Shown: positions 41,195 to 52,034, counted from the first letter of the stretch. The stretch: 64,000 nucleotides of DNA from Lepidostoma basale (GCA_022606425.2 JAHDVF020000471.1:111123-175122), one strand, 5' to 3'. Notes: generated by a model not told the origin, from the sequence alone. Translations and numbers: made by a program.

Positions 41195-41560
41195 CGAGAA
41201 CACGGGCGTGATGAATGATATTGGACTTTTTGTCCCTGACAGATATCTCCGACAGCGAGAGCATATATTGTTTTACGTAACAGCCGCCAGAACCAACCTG
41301 CCTCTGGTGACACTGATGGGAAGAGTAATTAGTCTGCTAAAAGCGGTCTCCTCGGAGATCAACGTCTTTTATATTAGTGAAAGTACGTTCAGAAGACAAA
41401 TATTCTTGACTTTAGAGAGGATCTTGTCTTCTTAATGTCGAACCATCTCTCATGCGTTCCTGGTATTTTATCCGTTCTCAAATGGATGCCTTAAACAATA
41501 TTTTTGTTTGTAATGTCTGTTGTGAACATAAACTGATATGATTTGATTTTATTTTATATA
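41195..41560 (+). mobile_element. L-zeta LINE 3' end, best copy
   Basis: Frame 41208-41435 reads NDIGLFVPDRYLRQREHILF, RTNLPLVTLMGRVISLL, EINVFYISESTFRRQIF. It is the C-terminus of a CR1/Jockey-like polymerase, then ~120 bp 3' untranslated and a TGATTTGATTTTATTTT tail. Confidence 0.85.
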
Positions 41561-41669
41561 AAATGAATAATGAGAATTAAAGGTTACACTCCACCAGAAA
41601 AAATATTGAAATATCTTCTTCAAATCGAATATTAATAATAAATTTCATTTACTTTACTTGCGAATATAT

Positions 41670-41910
41670 AGTAGCTGTCACATCTGACCCCCTGTAACGA
41701 GCGTGATTTTAGGGGCAGTATTCCGTAATAGTTATGATTTAAATACACGCATTTGAATTTAAATAATGACGTTTGACGACAGATGCGGTGTGGGGACACG
41801 TCCACTCCCCTCCATTCATCATCCCTCGTGGCGTCGATGAGGCCCTTTGAATAGATAAACGCGTGTAAATGAAGTGGCATAAACACCCCGAGAGATCCCA
41901 GCCGCCGTTA
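41670..41910. other. unique island
   Basis: CGACAGATGCGGTGTGGGGA (41775) and CGAGAGATCCCAGCCGCCGT (41889). Frames across it have no domain. Candidate non-coding element. Confidence 0.2.
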
Positions 41911-42149
41911 TTTGAATTGAGAACTTATTTCATTTGTTAATTTGATGATTTACATATTTTGATTTATGTTAATTGCGTAAAATCACTGGAGAATGTTGGC
42001 CATTTATTTTACGTCATGCTGTTTGGTTGAAAATTTATTTATGTATCATATGTTACATATATTTATAGAAATTTACGTAAATACTGGAATAGAAAATGTG
42101 CATACTTTAAATGTGTGCAATTTTGCGAATTGTGACCATTTATGAAAAG

Positions 42150-42370
42150 ATTCCGGTACATCAATTATATTCAATGAATCCAATTTTATGTTTTGATAAT
42201 GTCTTAAACTAGCGAAACATGTCATTCACATAAATTATAATAAAACTTCTAGAAAATAGACGTTTTCATCCGTATTAATAATTAAATGGTATTTAAAACG
42301 ACATTCTCCCAAGTTTTATTATAATATATTTTATGGGAATGACATGTTTTGCCTGTTATAAAATAATTTT
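42150..42370. repeat. HH-C foldback element, degenerate
   Basis: + motif: TTGATAA (42193-42199), weak stem II, GAAAC (42214-42218), GTC (42221-42223); TTTATGT before and ACATAAA after could form outer stem I. Reverse arm GGGAATGACATGTTTTGCCT at 42340. Confidence 0.6.
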
Positions 42371-42599
42371 TTGATCGCCACAATTTGTTCCAATGACAAT
42401 TTGAATAAATTCTTCAATACTATTTTAAAGTTTTGCTGGTGTCGGACTGTTTTCGGTACTTAATTACAGTTCATTTAAAAAAAACAGTGGTTAACGTGGA
42501 ATAAAAATTAAATAAACACAAATGTCCGGATCGTCCAGCTGACGCACCATCTAAAAGAAATTATTTTTATTTGTTATTTTATTTTATATCATTGTTTTA

Positions 42600-42800
42600 T
42601 GTATAATCTGTTTTAGATTTATTTTGTAGACGTTGGACGATCAAAGTGTGTGCGGGAGATGCCTATTGGTGGCGATGAGGTTCACAACCCATCACACCGG
42701 CGAAAAGAGAAGGATGGAATGCCGCATCGATTAAAGTGTGGCAGTCCATTCTTTCTGCCTACCCTCTCGGGGAGACGGCGTGATCGTTAGTTAGTTATTT
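42600..42800 (+). mobile_element. L-alpha variant LINE end
   Basis: GGGAGATGCCTATTGGTGGC (42654), AAGAGAAGGATGGAATGCCG (42705), terminus CTCTCGGGGAGACGGCG (42764) and GTTAGTTAG. Same subtype as 34485-34700. Confidence 0.7.
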
Positions 42801-42889
42801 AGTTAAAATAATTCACATAATGAAAATGAGAACTTGCTCCAAGCGGCACGGAACAAGAATGCTTTTGTGAAAACGTCCGTTTTCTAGAA

Positions 42890-43070
42890 GTTATCTAACT
42901 AACTAACTAACTATCCATCACGCCAATTTCCCGGAGGGGTAGGCAGAGAGGATGGATCGCCACAATGCTCTGTCCTGGCATACCTCTCGGGCTTCCTCTA
43001 CATTGCACGCACGTCGATTATTCCGATTTCGAATGTGGCCGCCTTTTAGAATTTGATTAATTTGATCATA
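42890..43070 (-). mobile_element. L-alpha LINE end
   Basis: TAACTAACTAACTAACTATC (42895; GTTA tail reversed), CCGGAGGGGTAGGCAGAGAG, CACGCACGTCGATTATTCCG (43006). Confidence 0.8.
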
Positions 43071-43142
43071 GTAGACGTTTTTTGGTCATAGTAGAAGTTT
43101 TTTGGTCATAGTAGAAGTTTTTGGTCATAGTAGAAGAAGGTC
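43068..43142 (+). repeat. tandem repeat, ~20 bp x 4
   Basis: GTCATAGTAGAAGTTTTTTG repeats four times with small length changes, joining the LINE end to an HH-C element. Confidence 0.85.
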
Positions 43143-43290
43143 ATTATAGAAGTTTTATTATAATTAATGGGAATGGCATGTTTCGCCTTTCTTAGGCATT
43201 ATCAAATGTAATAGATACACCGGTTGCGCAAAAATCTTTTCATTATTTAATATGAAGGTTTAGATCATTGTTCAAGAAACAAAACAAAAA
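43143..43290 (-). repeat. HH-C element
   Basis: On -: TTGATAA (43199-43205), extra T, stem II GCCT/AGGC, GAAAC (43180-43184), but ATGCC instead of ATGTC. U3-A8 present; cleavage site mutated. Confidence 0.6.
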
Positions 43291-43369
43291 ATGAAAGCAA
43301 ATAAAATTTCTCTCAACGTATTTTTTCTTGTTTAAAAAGTATAACAATTTTTTTCTCTTAGAGAGATCC

Positions 43370-43730
43370 CTCGTTAGAAGTGTTTAGCCGTTAGAGACGT
43401 ACGGGCGAGTATTGACGTGAAATAATCGATTAAGAGCAAGTCACTGGGCCTTCAGTTGGGCCAACAATGCACTTAACTTTTTACTATTGACATAAATATA
43501 CCTCACGCTCTGATAGACTGTCATAATAAGGACATTCGCCGCCGTCCTTTGTCCCTGCTTGGCGAATTTCACGGCCGGGTCAATCCACTCATTACAGATA
43601 TATAATTTTGGTTTTCTATTCACCGATTGCGCAATGCAACTTATTCGGTTCGGTACATCCGTTTTTATATCAAAATACGTTTTATTTCGAACAATGGTCT
43701 GCAATTCTCAAAGGTCTTATTCAATTATTT
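43370..43730. other. unique stretch
   Basis: CGTACGGGCGAGTATTGACG (43398) and ATTCGCCGCCGTCCTTTGTC (43535). An 87-codon frame on - (43704-43441) and 60-codon one on + show no domain. Possible regulatory island. Confidence 0.25.
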
Positions 43731-43864
43731 TTATAAAATAAAATTGCTTCTCAAATTCTTAAATTAATTGATTGATATAAATATAATTCATTTGTTAGAA
43801 CGTTTTACAGATTTAATTTGTTTTAGTATGTAAATATTATTGGAATATATACTGTCAGAACCAA

Positions 43865-44190
43865 ACATCTCTTAAGAGTAGCAGAAATGAGAACATTGCG
43901 ACCTATTGTTGGGAGAACCCATAGAGATAGCAATCCTTCGCAAATCCTGCAAAATTGATGACATAGTGAGATGGAGTAGGCAGAGAAGACGATTCTGGAG
44001 GGACCACATCGAGAGAATGAATCCAGCAAAAATTCCTAATATCGTGATGCACGAGACTCCAGAGGGCCGTCGACCACCAGGACGACCACCAAAGAGATGG
44101 AGAGAAGGCTGGTCGTCTTCATCACAGGAAGAAAGTTGATATCCTTCATAAACAGATTGCAAGATCTACAATCAGAAGAAGAAGAAAAAG
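43865..44190 (+). mobile_element. L-beta LINE fragment
   Basis: Frame 43906-44139: ILRKSCKIDDIVRWSRQRRR, FWRDHIERMNPAKIPNIVMH, RRPPGRPPKRWREGW, SSSQEES. End of a non-LTR polymerase; then GAAGAAGAAGAAAAAG tail. Confidence 0.85.
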
Positions 44191-44354
44191 AATAATTATT
44201 ATTGGGTTGAATTTTGCTTTGATTTTTTTAAAGTTACTATTTGGATTATATCCAGTTAATTTATCATGCTTTTTATTTATGTTATAATATTTTATTGATT
44301 TCATTCAAACATAGTTTTAAAATTTACATGCTAGAACTATTGTGTGTATTCAGA

Positions 44355-44445
44355 TAATTTCACATCGCAACCTGGTGGTAGTCTAGGAGACAGAATGCTT
44401 AGCTCCTGATCCAGGGAACTTGGATTCAAGCCAACCTAATTATTT
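44355..44445 (+). mobile_element. SINE-2 copy
   Basis: CTGGTGGTAGTCTAGGAGAC (44372), TTAGCTCCTGATCCAGGGAA, GGATTCAAGCCAACC: tRNA-like head also at 52035 and 14050. Confidence 0.6.
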
Positions 44446-44649
44446 AATAATGAGTTATTTCTATTAATACCACTGATTTAAATTCTTAATATTTAAAGAC
44501 ATTATCAAACTGTTTCATTATGTTATTGTAGAAATTTTGAAAACTTTTTTTACATTGTTAACATTAGATGATGTCCTAGCAAAAAAAAACAGGTCGCTCC
44601 CTTTGATTATAACAATTCTCCAAACGTTTTTCTAAATTAATAATATTAA

Positions 44650-44872
44650 CTGTTTAAATAAATAAAATGTCATAAATATCACAATTGATTATAGTTGATT
44701 TTTTAGTTGATTGTAACACCTTACGATGCTAACATCGGTTAGCGAAACAGCTGTCGCGACAAAATATAATCAATTATGATATGTATAACAAAGTTTTTTT
44801 ATTTAAACAGTTAATAATGTTGAAATATCAAAGTGTTTCCGCCAAAACAATGGATTATCTAAATTAATAGTA
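44650..44872 (+). repeat. HH-B element with hammerhead motif
   Basis: Motif 44713-44760: CTTACGA (G5 and A6 region altered), extra T, perfect 6-bp stem II GCTAAC/GTTAGC closing ATCG, GAAAC (44744-44748), AGCT, GTC (44753-44755). Tail GTGTTTCCGCCAAAACAATG at 44833. Catalytic core damaged. Confidence 0.65.
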
Positions 44873-45299
44873 AGTTTATAAATTATTAGATTACAACGAC
44901 ATTTTTTTTTAAACTTATATGAAATCGAATATAAATCTTAATTTCGGTATTATATACTAAGTTAACTTTTACTTCTCGAAAAATATTTTGGTGATTAAAA
45001 TATGTTTCAGTAATATGAGCTATGTGACATGTATTGAAGTTATATGGACTTATATTTTCAAAATAACACGCAAGTCGTGTCCTGTTAATTTATATTTATT
45101 ATTCACTAGATTCCTCATAGCATTGATAAATTTATGGGGAAGTTACATCCTTCTTACAAGTTTTCTCCGTATTTATACACCGTGTTACATGCACTAGCAC
45201 GATTATTGCTCATTTTAAAAATTTTACTGATTTTGTCGTCTGACGGTTTTCGGATTTTATACAATTCCATTGTACTTGTTCTTCGCATGTTTGTATCAA

Positions 45300-45485
45300 T
45301 GTCTGACATCTAGTCCTTCGTCTCATCTTTTTTTTCGAAAATCAATACCTTAGACTTATTCACATTCATCAACAGATCATATTCAATGTATACCTCAAAT
45401 ATACAAGACACCAGGATTTGTAGTTCTTGCTTGTTGTATGCAAGTAGGACAGTGCCAGTGATTTTGCCATTTCCATATTAAGGGA
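45300..45485 (-). mobile_element. L-alpha-type LINE, upstream part
   Basis: Broken - frame: GTVLLAYNKQELQILVS then VYIEYDLLMNVNKSKVLIFE, matching the reverse transcriptase segment that follows the catalytic YxDD and precedes the FERDEE region. Confidence 0.65.
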
Positions 45486-45725
45486 TGGAATCAATATTCC
45501 AATGTAACCGGGCATTTTCTAAATTATTGTTTCTATTAACAACTTTTAAAGCTTCATTCACTTTGTTTACCGTACCAACCCTTCTATCGACGTCTAATTG
45601 GCCATCCGCTGTGAACATGCTACTTAAATACACAAATTCATTAACATTCTCTATGTTCTTTTCGATAACACTTATGTTACAAACTTCCATTTCCTCGTCC
45701 CTTTCAAAAACCACCACTTTTGATT
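45486..45725 (-). mobile_element. L-alpha-type LINE, next segment of a second copy
   Basis: Frame 45717-45478: MVVFERDEEMEVCNISVIEK, VNEFVYLSSMFTADGQLDVD, KVNEALKVV. It precedes in the protein the WNWQKKD part seen elsewhere. Overlap with the neighbouring piece in protein order shows two copies. Confidence 0.75.
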
Positions 45726-45859
45726 TGGATTATATCAAGTGGTCCTCATCCTCTTCATCTTCACCTAGTCACCTAATCAGTTGTATAGTATTGTATTTTC
45801 ATTTCAATTTCTATAATTTTCCCACAGCATGATATAATGCAAATAAATAAAAGAAACCG

Positions 45860-46175
45860 GAAACAATGCGAGCAGTCCAAAATCGAGAATGCAATATCCC
45901 AAACAGGAGCATAATGCGTTTTTGCATAAGGCCATATAATGGCGTATTTCTTAATAATTTCTGGTGCCATATTGTCGTTAAACAATGTAGAAACGTCGAT
46001 AAAGGAGGAATCGTTCATGGTTCACTATCATTCCCATTATTTGCTCCTTATAATGGAACAAAGGTGAGCTGTACAAGGGCGCGACTGTCGAATGGGTGAA
46101 GCTTAATGTTAAAAGCTTTGCTCTCCGAGGGCGCTCTCTTTCGCACCGCGGGGGGTCGCGGCCCTGGATATACTT
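45860..46175. other. unique island
   Basis: GATAAAGGAGGAATCGTTCA (45998) and CCGAGGGCGCTCTCTTTCGC (46127). No recognised repeat or domain. Possible regulatory element. Confidence 0.25.
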
Positions 46176-46309
46176 GTAGGTTTTATTTCGCAAAGAAATT
46201 AATACGTTATTTATGAAATGTTAAGAAATATATTTTTCTCGTGAGCTGTTGATCACTGCCGTACACCGCATACAAACAGTAAGATAAGCTTTTTAACTCT
46301 TCTTCTTTC

Positions 46310-46735
46310 CGTGTCCTGTCAGGTCTCCCCAACGTTGACTATCACCCTTGAGTAGGCCTCCCTATCCTGGGCAGCTCGGAACAGCTCCTCCACGGTCCTC
46401 AGCCCCGTCCACTCTCGGATGTTCCTTAGCCAGGAAACCCGCCTTTTCCCAACACCTCGTCTACCCTCAATCTTACCCTCCAAGATCAGATGTAACAGTG
46501 CGTACTTTTCGCCTCTCATAACATGGCCCAAGTAGGACAACTTACCGACTTTGATGTTGCTCAGCAACTCTTTGTCAACTCTGGCTCTATGGAGAACGTT
46601 TGTGTTGCTGACCATATCAGTCCAGGAGATGCGTAACATCCTTCGGTGTATCCACATCTCAAAGCCCTCTAATCGGTTCATAACATTGACTTTAAGGGTC
46701 CATGACTCCACCCCGTATAACAGCACTTTTTAACT
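46310..46735 (-). mobile_element. L-gamma LINE fragment
   Basis: Frame 46726-46319 (135 residues): MLLYGVESWTLKVNVMNRLE, WIHRRMLRISWTDMVSNTNV, LSYLGHVMRGEKY, KRRVSWLRNIREWTGLRTVE, RAAQDREAYSRVIVNV. RTE-like polymerase C-terminus, open but 5' truncated. Confidence 0.85.
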
Positions 46736-46899
46736 CATCTTAGTCAAATTAACATGTGAATCCCGTTAAAAATCTATTTATTAATAAGTTTTTATTTATA
46801 ATATTTAAAGAAATTTGATTACGTTAATCACTTAAGGGTGTAATAATAATTGTACAGTGCATCGTTGGTCTATAATAGCGAAATGCTATATAAATTCAT

Positions 46900-46980
46900 T
46901 ATTTATAGACGGCCTTCGTAGCAGAGTGGTAAGAGCTCTGACTACCATACCGAAGGTCGTGGGTTTGATTTTAGATTTTT
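46900..46980 (+). mobile_element. SINE-1 head, truncated
   Basis: GGCCTTCGTAGCAGAGTGGT (46911), AGAGCTCTGACTACCATACC, GTGGGTTTGATTT (46959). Confidence 0.6.
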
Positions 46981-47139
46981 TTCCTTTATTGATCCATGGA
47001 AGGATAATTGTTTTTTTTTTTCATTATTTATAGTACAATGAACTTCTACCAATAAATTTCAATATATAACATTAATATTAGTACAATAAATTATTTTTAA
47101 ATTTCGAAACTTCGAATCACCGGAAATTAACTATATTTT

Positions 47140-47560
47140 GACTTATTATTCTTCTTCTTCCTCTTTTAATAGATCTGTGAATCTGTTTTTATGGCGTCGA
47201 GATCTCCTCGGACACAGAACTCCAACTGTCTCGCCATCTCTTCGCAGGTCTTCCGGGTTGGCGAGTTCCCATTGGCACGTTGTTTGCGGCTGCTTGGAGG
47301 AGTCTATTGTCGCTATTCGTTCTACGTGGTCGCGCCAGAAGCGTCTTCTTTTCCTGCCCCATCTGACAATATCTTCGGTATCGCAGGTCCCACGTATAAC
47401 TGTGTTTCTGATTCTGTCCATCAGTGTTTTGCCCAGAATAGCGCGAGTGTCTTCATTTCGACGGTTCGCAATAGTTCTTTGGTTCTATTTGTGTAAGCTC
47501 TCGATTCTATACCATAAGTCATTATGGGTCTGACACATGTCTTATATATTTGGGGGATGT
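47140..47560 (-). mobile_element. L-beta LINE fragment
   Basis: Frame 47421-47146: MDRIRNTVIRGTCDTEDIVR, WGRKRRRFWRDHVERIA, LANPEDLRRDGETVGV, RRHKNRFTDLLKEEEEE; the upstream part (47535-47420) reads YKTCVRPIMTYGIE in another frame. Confidence 0.8.
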
Positions 47561-47561
47561 G

Positions 47562-48178
47562 GTGAGAGTTAAAAGCAGTAGAAGTTTCAGCGTTTATTTT
47601 TGATGGTCGATGGCGTTACATTGGTGTCAAAGTGGAACTGCGGGTGATGAAGGTCAGTAACGGTGCGCGGGTGTTGTCAGCAACGGGGGCGGAGTCCGGG
47701 CGGTGAGCAGCTGAGGATGATGACTCGCTGGGCGGTAGCGTCGGTCAGCTGGAGCGAAGACTCGCCGCAAGTTACGTGACATAGCAGGGTTGATAGTAGC
47801 TAAGCTCGGCGGGACAGAGTTGGCGATTCCTCGTAGCGTAGACTTGATAACGTAGACTCGTGTCTGTTAAAAGTCGCAAGAAGGAATGACGTATCGGGTG
47901 GTCGGATGTACCGCTTTTATATATTTTGCTTCCTTTGCAGAGCATCGTCTGCTGGACAACCTCTAATGACCTGTGTGAATGAATCCGGGCCCTGATTCAT
48001 CACTTTTATCCATGCAATGTATTTCATCATTGCGATATGTAGGTACAACGTCAGGTGTTTTCGGTTATCCATGCAATATATTTCATCATGAAATATAATG
48101 GTACAGCAGTCGAAGTCCATTGTGTCCACTTATGTGGGTCATGCATTTCGTACTTTGCTGCGAGATCAATAACCTACA
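47562..48178 (-). mobile_element. probable solo LTR
   Basis: A ~610-bp GC-richer block inserted in the L-beta upstream sequence. On - strand it runs from TGTAGGTTATTG (48178) past a TATA box (AATATATAAAAGCGG near 47915) to AATAAACGCTGAAAC (near 47597), the order of a promoter and a polyadenylation signal in an LTR. It has internal direct repeats (ATCCATGCAATGTATTTCAT at 48010 and 48068). No primer-binding site, no internal genes. Clear target duplication not found. Confidence 0.5.
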
Positions 48179-48394
48179 TATATATTAATTATTGTCACAT
48201 GACTTATACATATTGACCTTATTACTAAAAATAATAAATAAATTACTATTTATTATTGCATAGATTTCATAATACCGGTATTCTCGTTAGTTACAGTGAA
48301 CTATAAACGCGGAGTTTAAAAATAAAATCTTCATAAATAACGAATCCCAATCACTTACTACGGGAGCAGCCCAAACAGAGCAGCTAAAAGAATA

Positions 48395-48560
48395 AAATTT
48401 CACCTTTCAACCGTGAAATGTCCTTTTGAATGTCTCCTTAAGGGGCCGGTGGTGAAAAGTTCCGCGCGGGGGGTCAGCCCTTTGTTCGAGGCGCGCCCCG
48501 CGGGGCTCTTTCTGTTCGGGCCCCATTTCGGATCCCATATTTTTTCCTGTCGCCAAAATT
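48395..48560. other. GC-rich unique island
   Basis: AAAAGTTCCGCGCGGGGGGT (48456) and GAGGCGCGCCCCGCGGGGCT (48489). Frames on both strands are open for 60-70 codons because of composition. Candidate CpG-rich regulatory element. Confidence 0.3.
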
Positions 48561-48635
48561 CGAATGCCGCAATGTCGATATGTCGAAGTGTTTAGCCAAC
48601 TTTTGGTATTTGATACCAACCATTTGATTATTTAG

Positions 48636-48830
48636 AAGAAGAAAAAAATAGAAAGCATGACAGTGTGCATCATTAGCGTGATTAGTGAAATTCTGGAACA
48701 ACTAAATGAATTTGTTTATTAAGGGAAAATGTTCACAAAGGATGGTTGTGGTAAACAACAAAGTAAAATAACGCTTTCCTTGGCCTTCCATGTAATATTT
48801 AAATATAATTAACAAGATTAAATAGTAGTA
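48636..48830 (+). mobile_element. L-alpha-type LINE fragment
   Basis: GACAGTGTGCATCATTAGCG (48659), TGGAACAACTAAATGAATTT (48693), ATGTTCACAAAGGATGGT; corresponds to VCNISVN..LEQVDEFVYL. Truncated by other sequence at ~48750. Confidence 0.6.
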
Positions 48831-48881
48831 TTAGTATATAGGGTGACTTAATAAATCAACTATTTAAGTCATGTTAGTTAG

Positions 48882-49595
48882 TTAGTTTTCGAAAAAGAAG
48901 GAAGCACGACAGTCTGCAACATTAGTGTAAACGGTGAAAATCTGGAACAAGTGGATGAATTTGTTTATTTAGGAAGTATGTTAACAAAGGATGGGAGGGT
49001 GGAGAAGGATATTGTAAGAAGAGTTGGGGCAGGCAACCGAATAAATGGTGCGCTTAAAGTTGTCATCGCAAACAAAAGCCTATCCAAAAAAGCTAAGATG
49101 GCAGTGCACAATGGTGTTCTTGTGCCGACCCTTATGTATGGAAGTGAAGCATGGAACTGGCAAAAGAAGGATGAAAGTAGAATAAATGCAGTAGAAATGA
49201 GATCTATAAGACGAATGTGTGGCAAATCTGTTTATGATAGAGTGACAAATGCATGTGCGAATGAAAGTGTTATGAACAAAATAATGAAAGGGTCATTAAG
49301 ATGGTTTGGACACATGGAAAGAATGAGTGAAGACAGAATGGTAAAGAAGGTATATGTAAACGGCGTGAACGGAGCTAGAAATAGAGGAAGGCCGAGGAAA
49401 ACGTGGCACGATCAAATCAATCAAATATTGAATGTCGGTCACGTGAGGAGTCGGAGAAATCGACGTGCGTGCATGACAAGATGTATGAATGTAGAGGAAG
49501 CGAGAGAAGTATGTCAGGACAGAACAGTGTGGCGTTCCATTATTTCTGCCTACCCCTCCGGGGAGACGGCGTGATGGTAAGTTAGTTGGTTAGTA
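48882..49595 (+). mobile_element. L-alpha LINE, youngest-looking 5'-truncated copy
   Basis: Open for 207 residues (48951-49574): DEFVYLGSMLTKDGRVEKDI, GALKVVIANKSLSKKAKMAV, LMYGSEAWNWQKKDESRINA, SLRWFGHMERMSEDRMVKKV, GARNRGRPRKTWHDQINQIL, RRACMTRCMNVEEAREVCQD, SAYPSGETA. Flanked by an 11-bp duplication ATGTTAGTTAG (48871-48881 and 49596-49606). Ends in GTTA-like repeats. Confidence 0.92.
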
Positions 49596-49609
49596 ATGTT
49601 AGTTAGAAA

Positions 49610-49745
49610 AATTTACGTGTGTGTATGACTCATTGTATGAATGTGGAGGAATCCAAAGAGGTTTAAACAGGATAAAGTAGTTAGTCGGTTCGTGCCCTCT
49701 GCCAACCTCTCCTGAGAAACTAAGTGATGGATTTGTTGTTTCTTT
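49610..49745 (+). mobile_element. L-alpha LINE, older end
   Basis: GTGTGTATGACTCATTGTAT (49618), AATGTGGAGGAATCCAAAGA, CTCTCCTGAGAAACTAAGTG (49707). Much more decayed than the copy before it. Confidence 0.7.
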
Positions 49746-49849
49746 ATTTAAACATGTTTGATTTTTACTCCATAAATTTCTTGACCTTACTACCCCAAAC
49801 GATTTTAGTTTGTTTACGATTAGCGAATAAAAATAATGTTAATATAACA

Positions 49850-50075
49850 ATCTAACTAACTAACCATCACACACTTTTACTGGAGGGGTAGGCAGAAAGG
49901 ATGGAACGCCATAATGCTCTGCCCTGTCATACCTCTCGAGATTCCTCTCCATTCAAAAATCGTAACAGGCACGCTAGTCGATTTTTCCGACCTCGAATGT
50001 GGCCGCTTTTTAGTATTTAATTAATTTGGTCATGCTATGCATTTTTTGGCCTTCCACGTGATATTTTAATATTAT
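49850..50075 (-). mobile_element. L-alpha LINE end
   Basis: CTAACTAACTAACCATCACA (49852), GGAGGGGTAGGCAGAAAGGA, GTCGATTTTTCCGACCTCGA (49977), GGTCATGCTATGCATTTTTT. Confidence 0.75.
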
Positions 50076-50169
50076 AATTAAGATTAAATAGTTGTAAGAG
50101 TATTCATAACCGATGTGTGCGTGTATGACCTAAATTGGCAATTTATATTAATTGTGAAATTCTTAACAA

Positions 50170-50445
50170 CTAACCACCATCACACCGTTTTCTCAATGCC
50201 TATGGTGGGCTGACCATGTAGAAAGAATGTCAGAGGGTATAATACCAAAAAGTATATCCAGATGGGTGCCCCGCGAAAAGAGACTAAGAGGCAGACCGAG
50301 TAATAGATGGGCGGATTGCGTGGAAGAAGATTGGGAGAAAATGGAAGGAGCTGGGGAATGGAGAGAGATGGCCAGAGACAGAAGTCAGTGGAGGACCGTT
50401 GTAGAGGAGGCCAAGTCCCACACCGGGATGTAGTGCTGAGAATTA
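50170..50445 (+). mobile_element. L-eta LINE fragment
   Basis: Frames give WWADHVERMSEGIIPKSISR, REKRLRGRPSNRWADCVEED and MARDRSQWRTVVEEAKSHTG, the end of another non-LTR polymerase. Confidence 0.75.
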
Positions 50446-50540
50446 GTCTTCTTCTCTGGTTTCAATCCTGGGATTGGTTTGCAGCAATTTCCTCCATTAT
50501 TCTCTTCCATTTTTCCCTGTCTTGTGCGGCTCTTTAATTA
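50446..50540 (-). mobile_element. LINE end, reversed
   Basis: CTTCTCTGGTTTCAATCCTG and GGATTGGTTTGCAGCAATTT (50472); a similar piece is at 57370-57480. The facing LINE end suggests two insertions. Confidence 0.45.
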
Positions 50541-50639
50541 TTAGTAGTAGTAATGAAAAATATAAAATATGGGTTATCAGCTTAGATCTAAAATCCGTCA
50601 TGTCATTTTTTGATCTACGGGATTAATTACACAAAGAAT

Positions 50640-51425
50640 ATTATTTGATTTAATACAAAAAAATAAATATAAACTGTAAAATTAAAAAAACTTTGTTTTA
50701 TGTATCACAATTGAATTTTATTTTACGCGACAGTTGTTTCGTCAACCTTATTGACATCATCATGTGTTACAATAATATATCAAATGTCAAATTTTCGTGA
50801 TTTTTCGAACCTTTATATGTATTTGTTCCCTATGTCAATTTGAAATTTCAAATGATTCACCTGATTCACCTGATGTTGTCAACAAAGGTTTAACGAAACA
50901 GCTGTCGCGTAAAATAAAATACAATTGTGATACATAAAACAAAGTTTTTTAAGATAATCAAATGATTTTACTGAAATCTCTTGATGGAAGTTCATTTAAA
51001 ATAATAATTAAATAAAACGATGTTTTTTAACTACATCCACTTTTGTCTTTATTTAGACAGTGACCGGTTTCGCCAGGCTCGCTGGAATCGACAGACTGTC
51101 GATGCTTGCGAGCCTGGCGAAACCGGTCGCTGTTTAAATAAAGACAAAAGTGGAAGTAGTTGAAAAACATCGTTTTATTTAAATAATAATTAAATAAAAC
51201 GATGTTTTTTAACTACTTCCACTTTTGTCTTTATTTAGACAGCGACCGGTTTCGCCAGGCTCGCTGGCATCGACAGACTGGTCTGACCAGTCTGTCGATG
51301 TAAAATGAACTTCCATCAAGAGATTTCAGTAAAATCGTTTTATTTAAAGTTTTTTAATTTAACAGATTTTAATGTTAAAGTATCGTAGTGTTTCGGCCAA
51401 AACAACGGACTATTGAAAAATAAAA
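50640..51425. repeat. HH-B foldback element interrupted by HH-D
   Basis: Left arm 50672-50775 and right arm 50865-50952; the right arm resumes at 51346 and ends with GTGTTTCGGCCAAAACAACG (51389). - motif: ATGATGA (C3 to A), stem II GTCAAT/GTTGAC, GAAAC (50736-50740), TGTC. + motif: CTGATGT (A9 to U), GAAAC (50895-50899), GTC (50904-50906). Confidence 0.8.
50953..51345. repeat. HH-D foldback element inserted into HH-B
   Basis: Flanked by a perfect 12-bp duplication AAAGTTTTTTAA (50941-50952, 51346-51357). Outer arms TACTGAAATCTCTTGATGGA (50979) and TCCATCAAGAGATTTCAGTA (51312) are inverted. Three hammerhead-like motifs follow: 51062-51095 (-), 51096-51135 (+), 51240-51290 (-), each with CTGTCGA (A6 to U), extra T, stem II GCCAG/CTGGC, GAAAC, CGGTC. 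Confidence 0.85.
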
Positions 51426-51679
51426 TGTTTCGTACCCCTGTGAAATCGCAGTAAAATGTTGATTTTAGTAATGCTCCTATTGTATTGAGAAGGAACGGTG
51501 GAAATATGGAAATGTTTAGACTTTAGAGAATGGCCTCATTGTTACGGCGAATTCTCATCTAATCCTCACGAAATATGGTGATGAAACGAAGCGTTGCGCC
51601 CCCCGTCTTACTTACTCGTACAAGTACAACATAACAAGGTGAATACAATTATATCAATCAAACATGACTTATGTTATTG

Positions 51680-52030
51680 AATGTTAAGGCATTAACACTG
51701 TGGAATTACATTGTAATACACTTTGAAATTGAAAAATAACGCTGTTTATTTTCCACTCATCACATGTTTTGGAGGAGACCTCCATCTTTAGGTGTAAATA
51801 TAAACAAAAAAACAAACAATGAAAGACTTATAAAACGCATTTTAAAATCGATACAATATAAAGGAAGAAATACAATTAAATTAAAAAAAAAGAACCTGGA
51901 CGAATTGCTTAAGAACTATTAATTATTTTTAACAGTAATATTACATAATAATTATAAGTGGTGATATAAATATATTGTCATTTGGAAAAAAAAACATAGA
52001 TTTGAAAAGACATATTTGGCCTAGATATTG
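51680..52030 (-). repeat. HH-I element copy
   Basis: Edge GAATGTTAAGGCATTAACAC (51699), then on - strand CTAAAGA, extra T, perfect stem II GGAGG/CCTCC, AAAAC, ATGTG (51773-51806). The body continues with TGAAAGACTTATAAAACGCA, as at 62050. Confidence 0.65.
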
Positions 52031-52034
52031 AATG

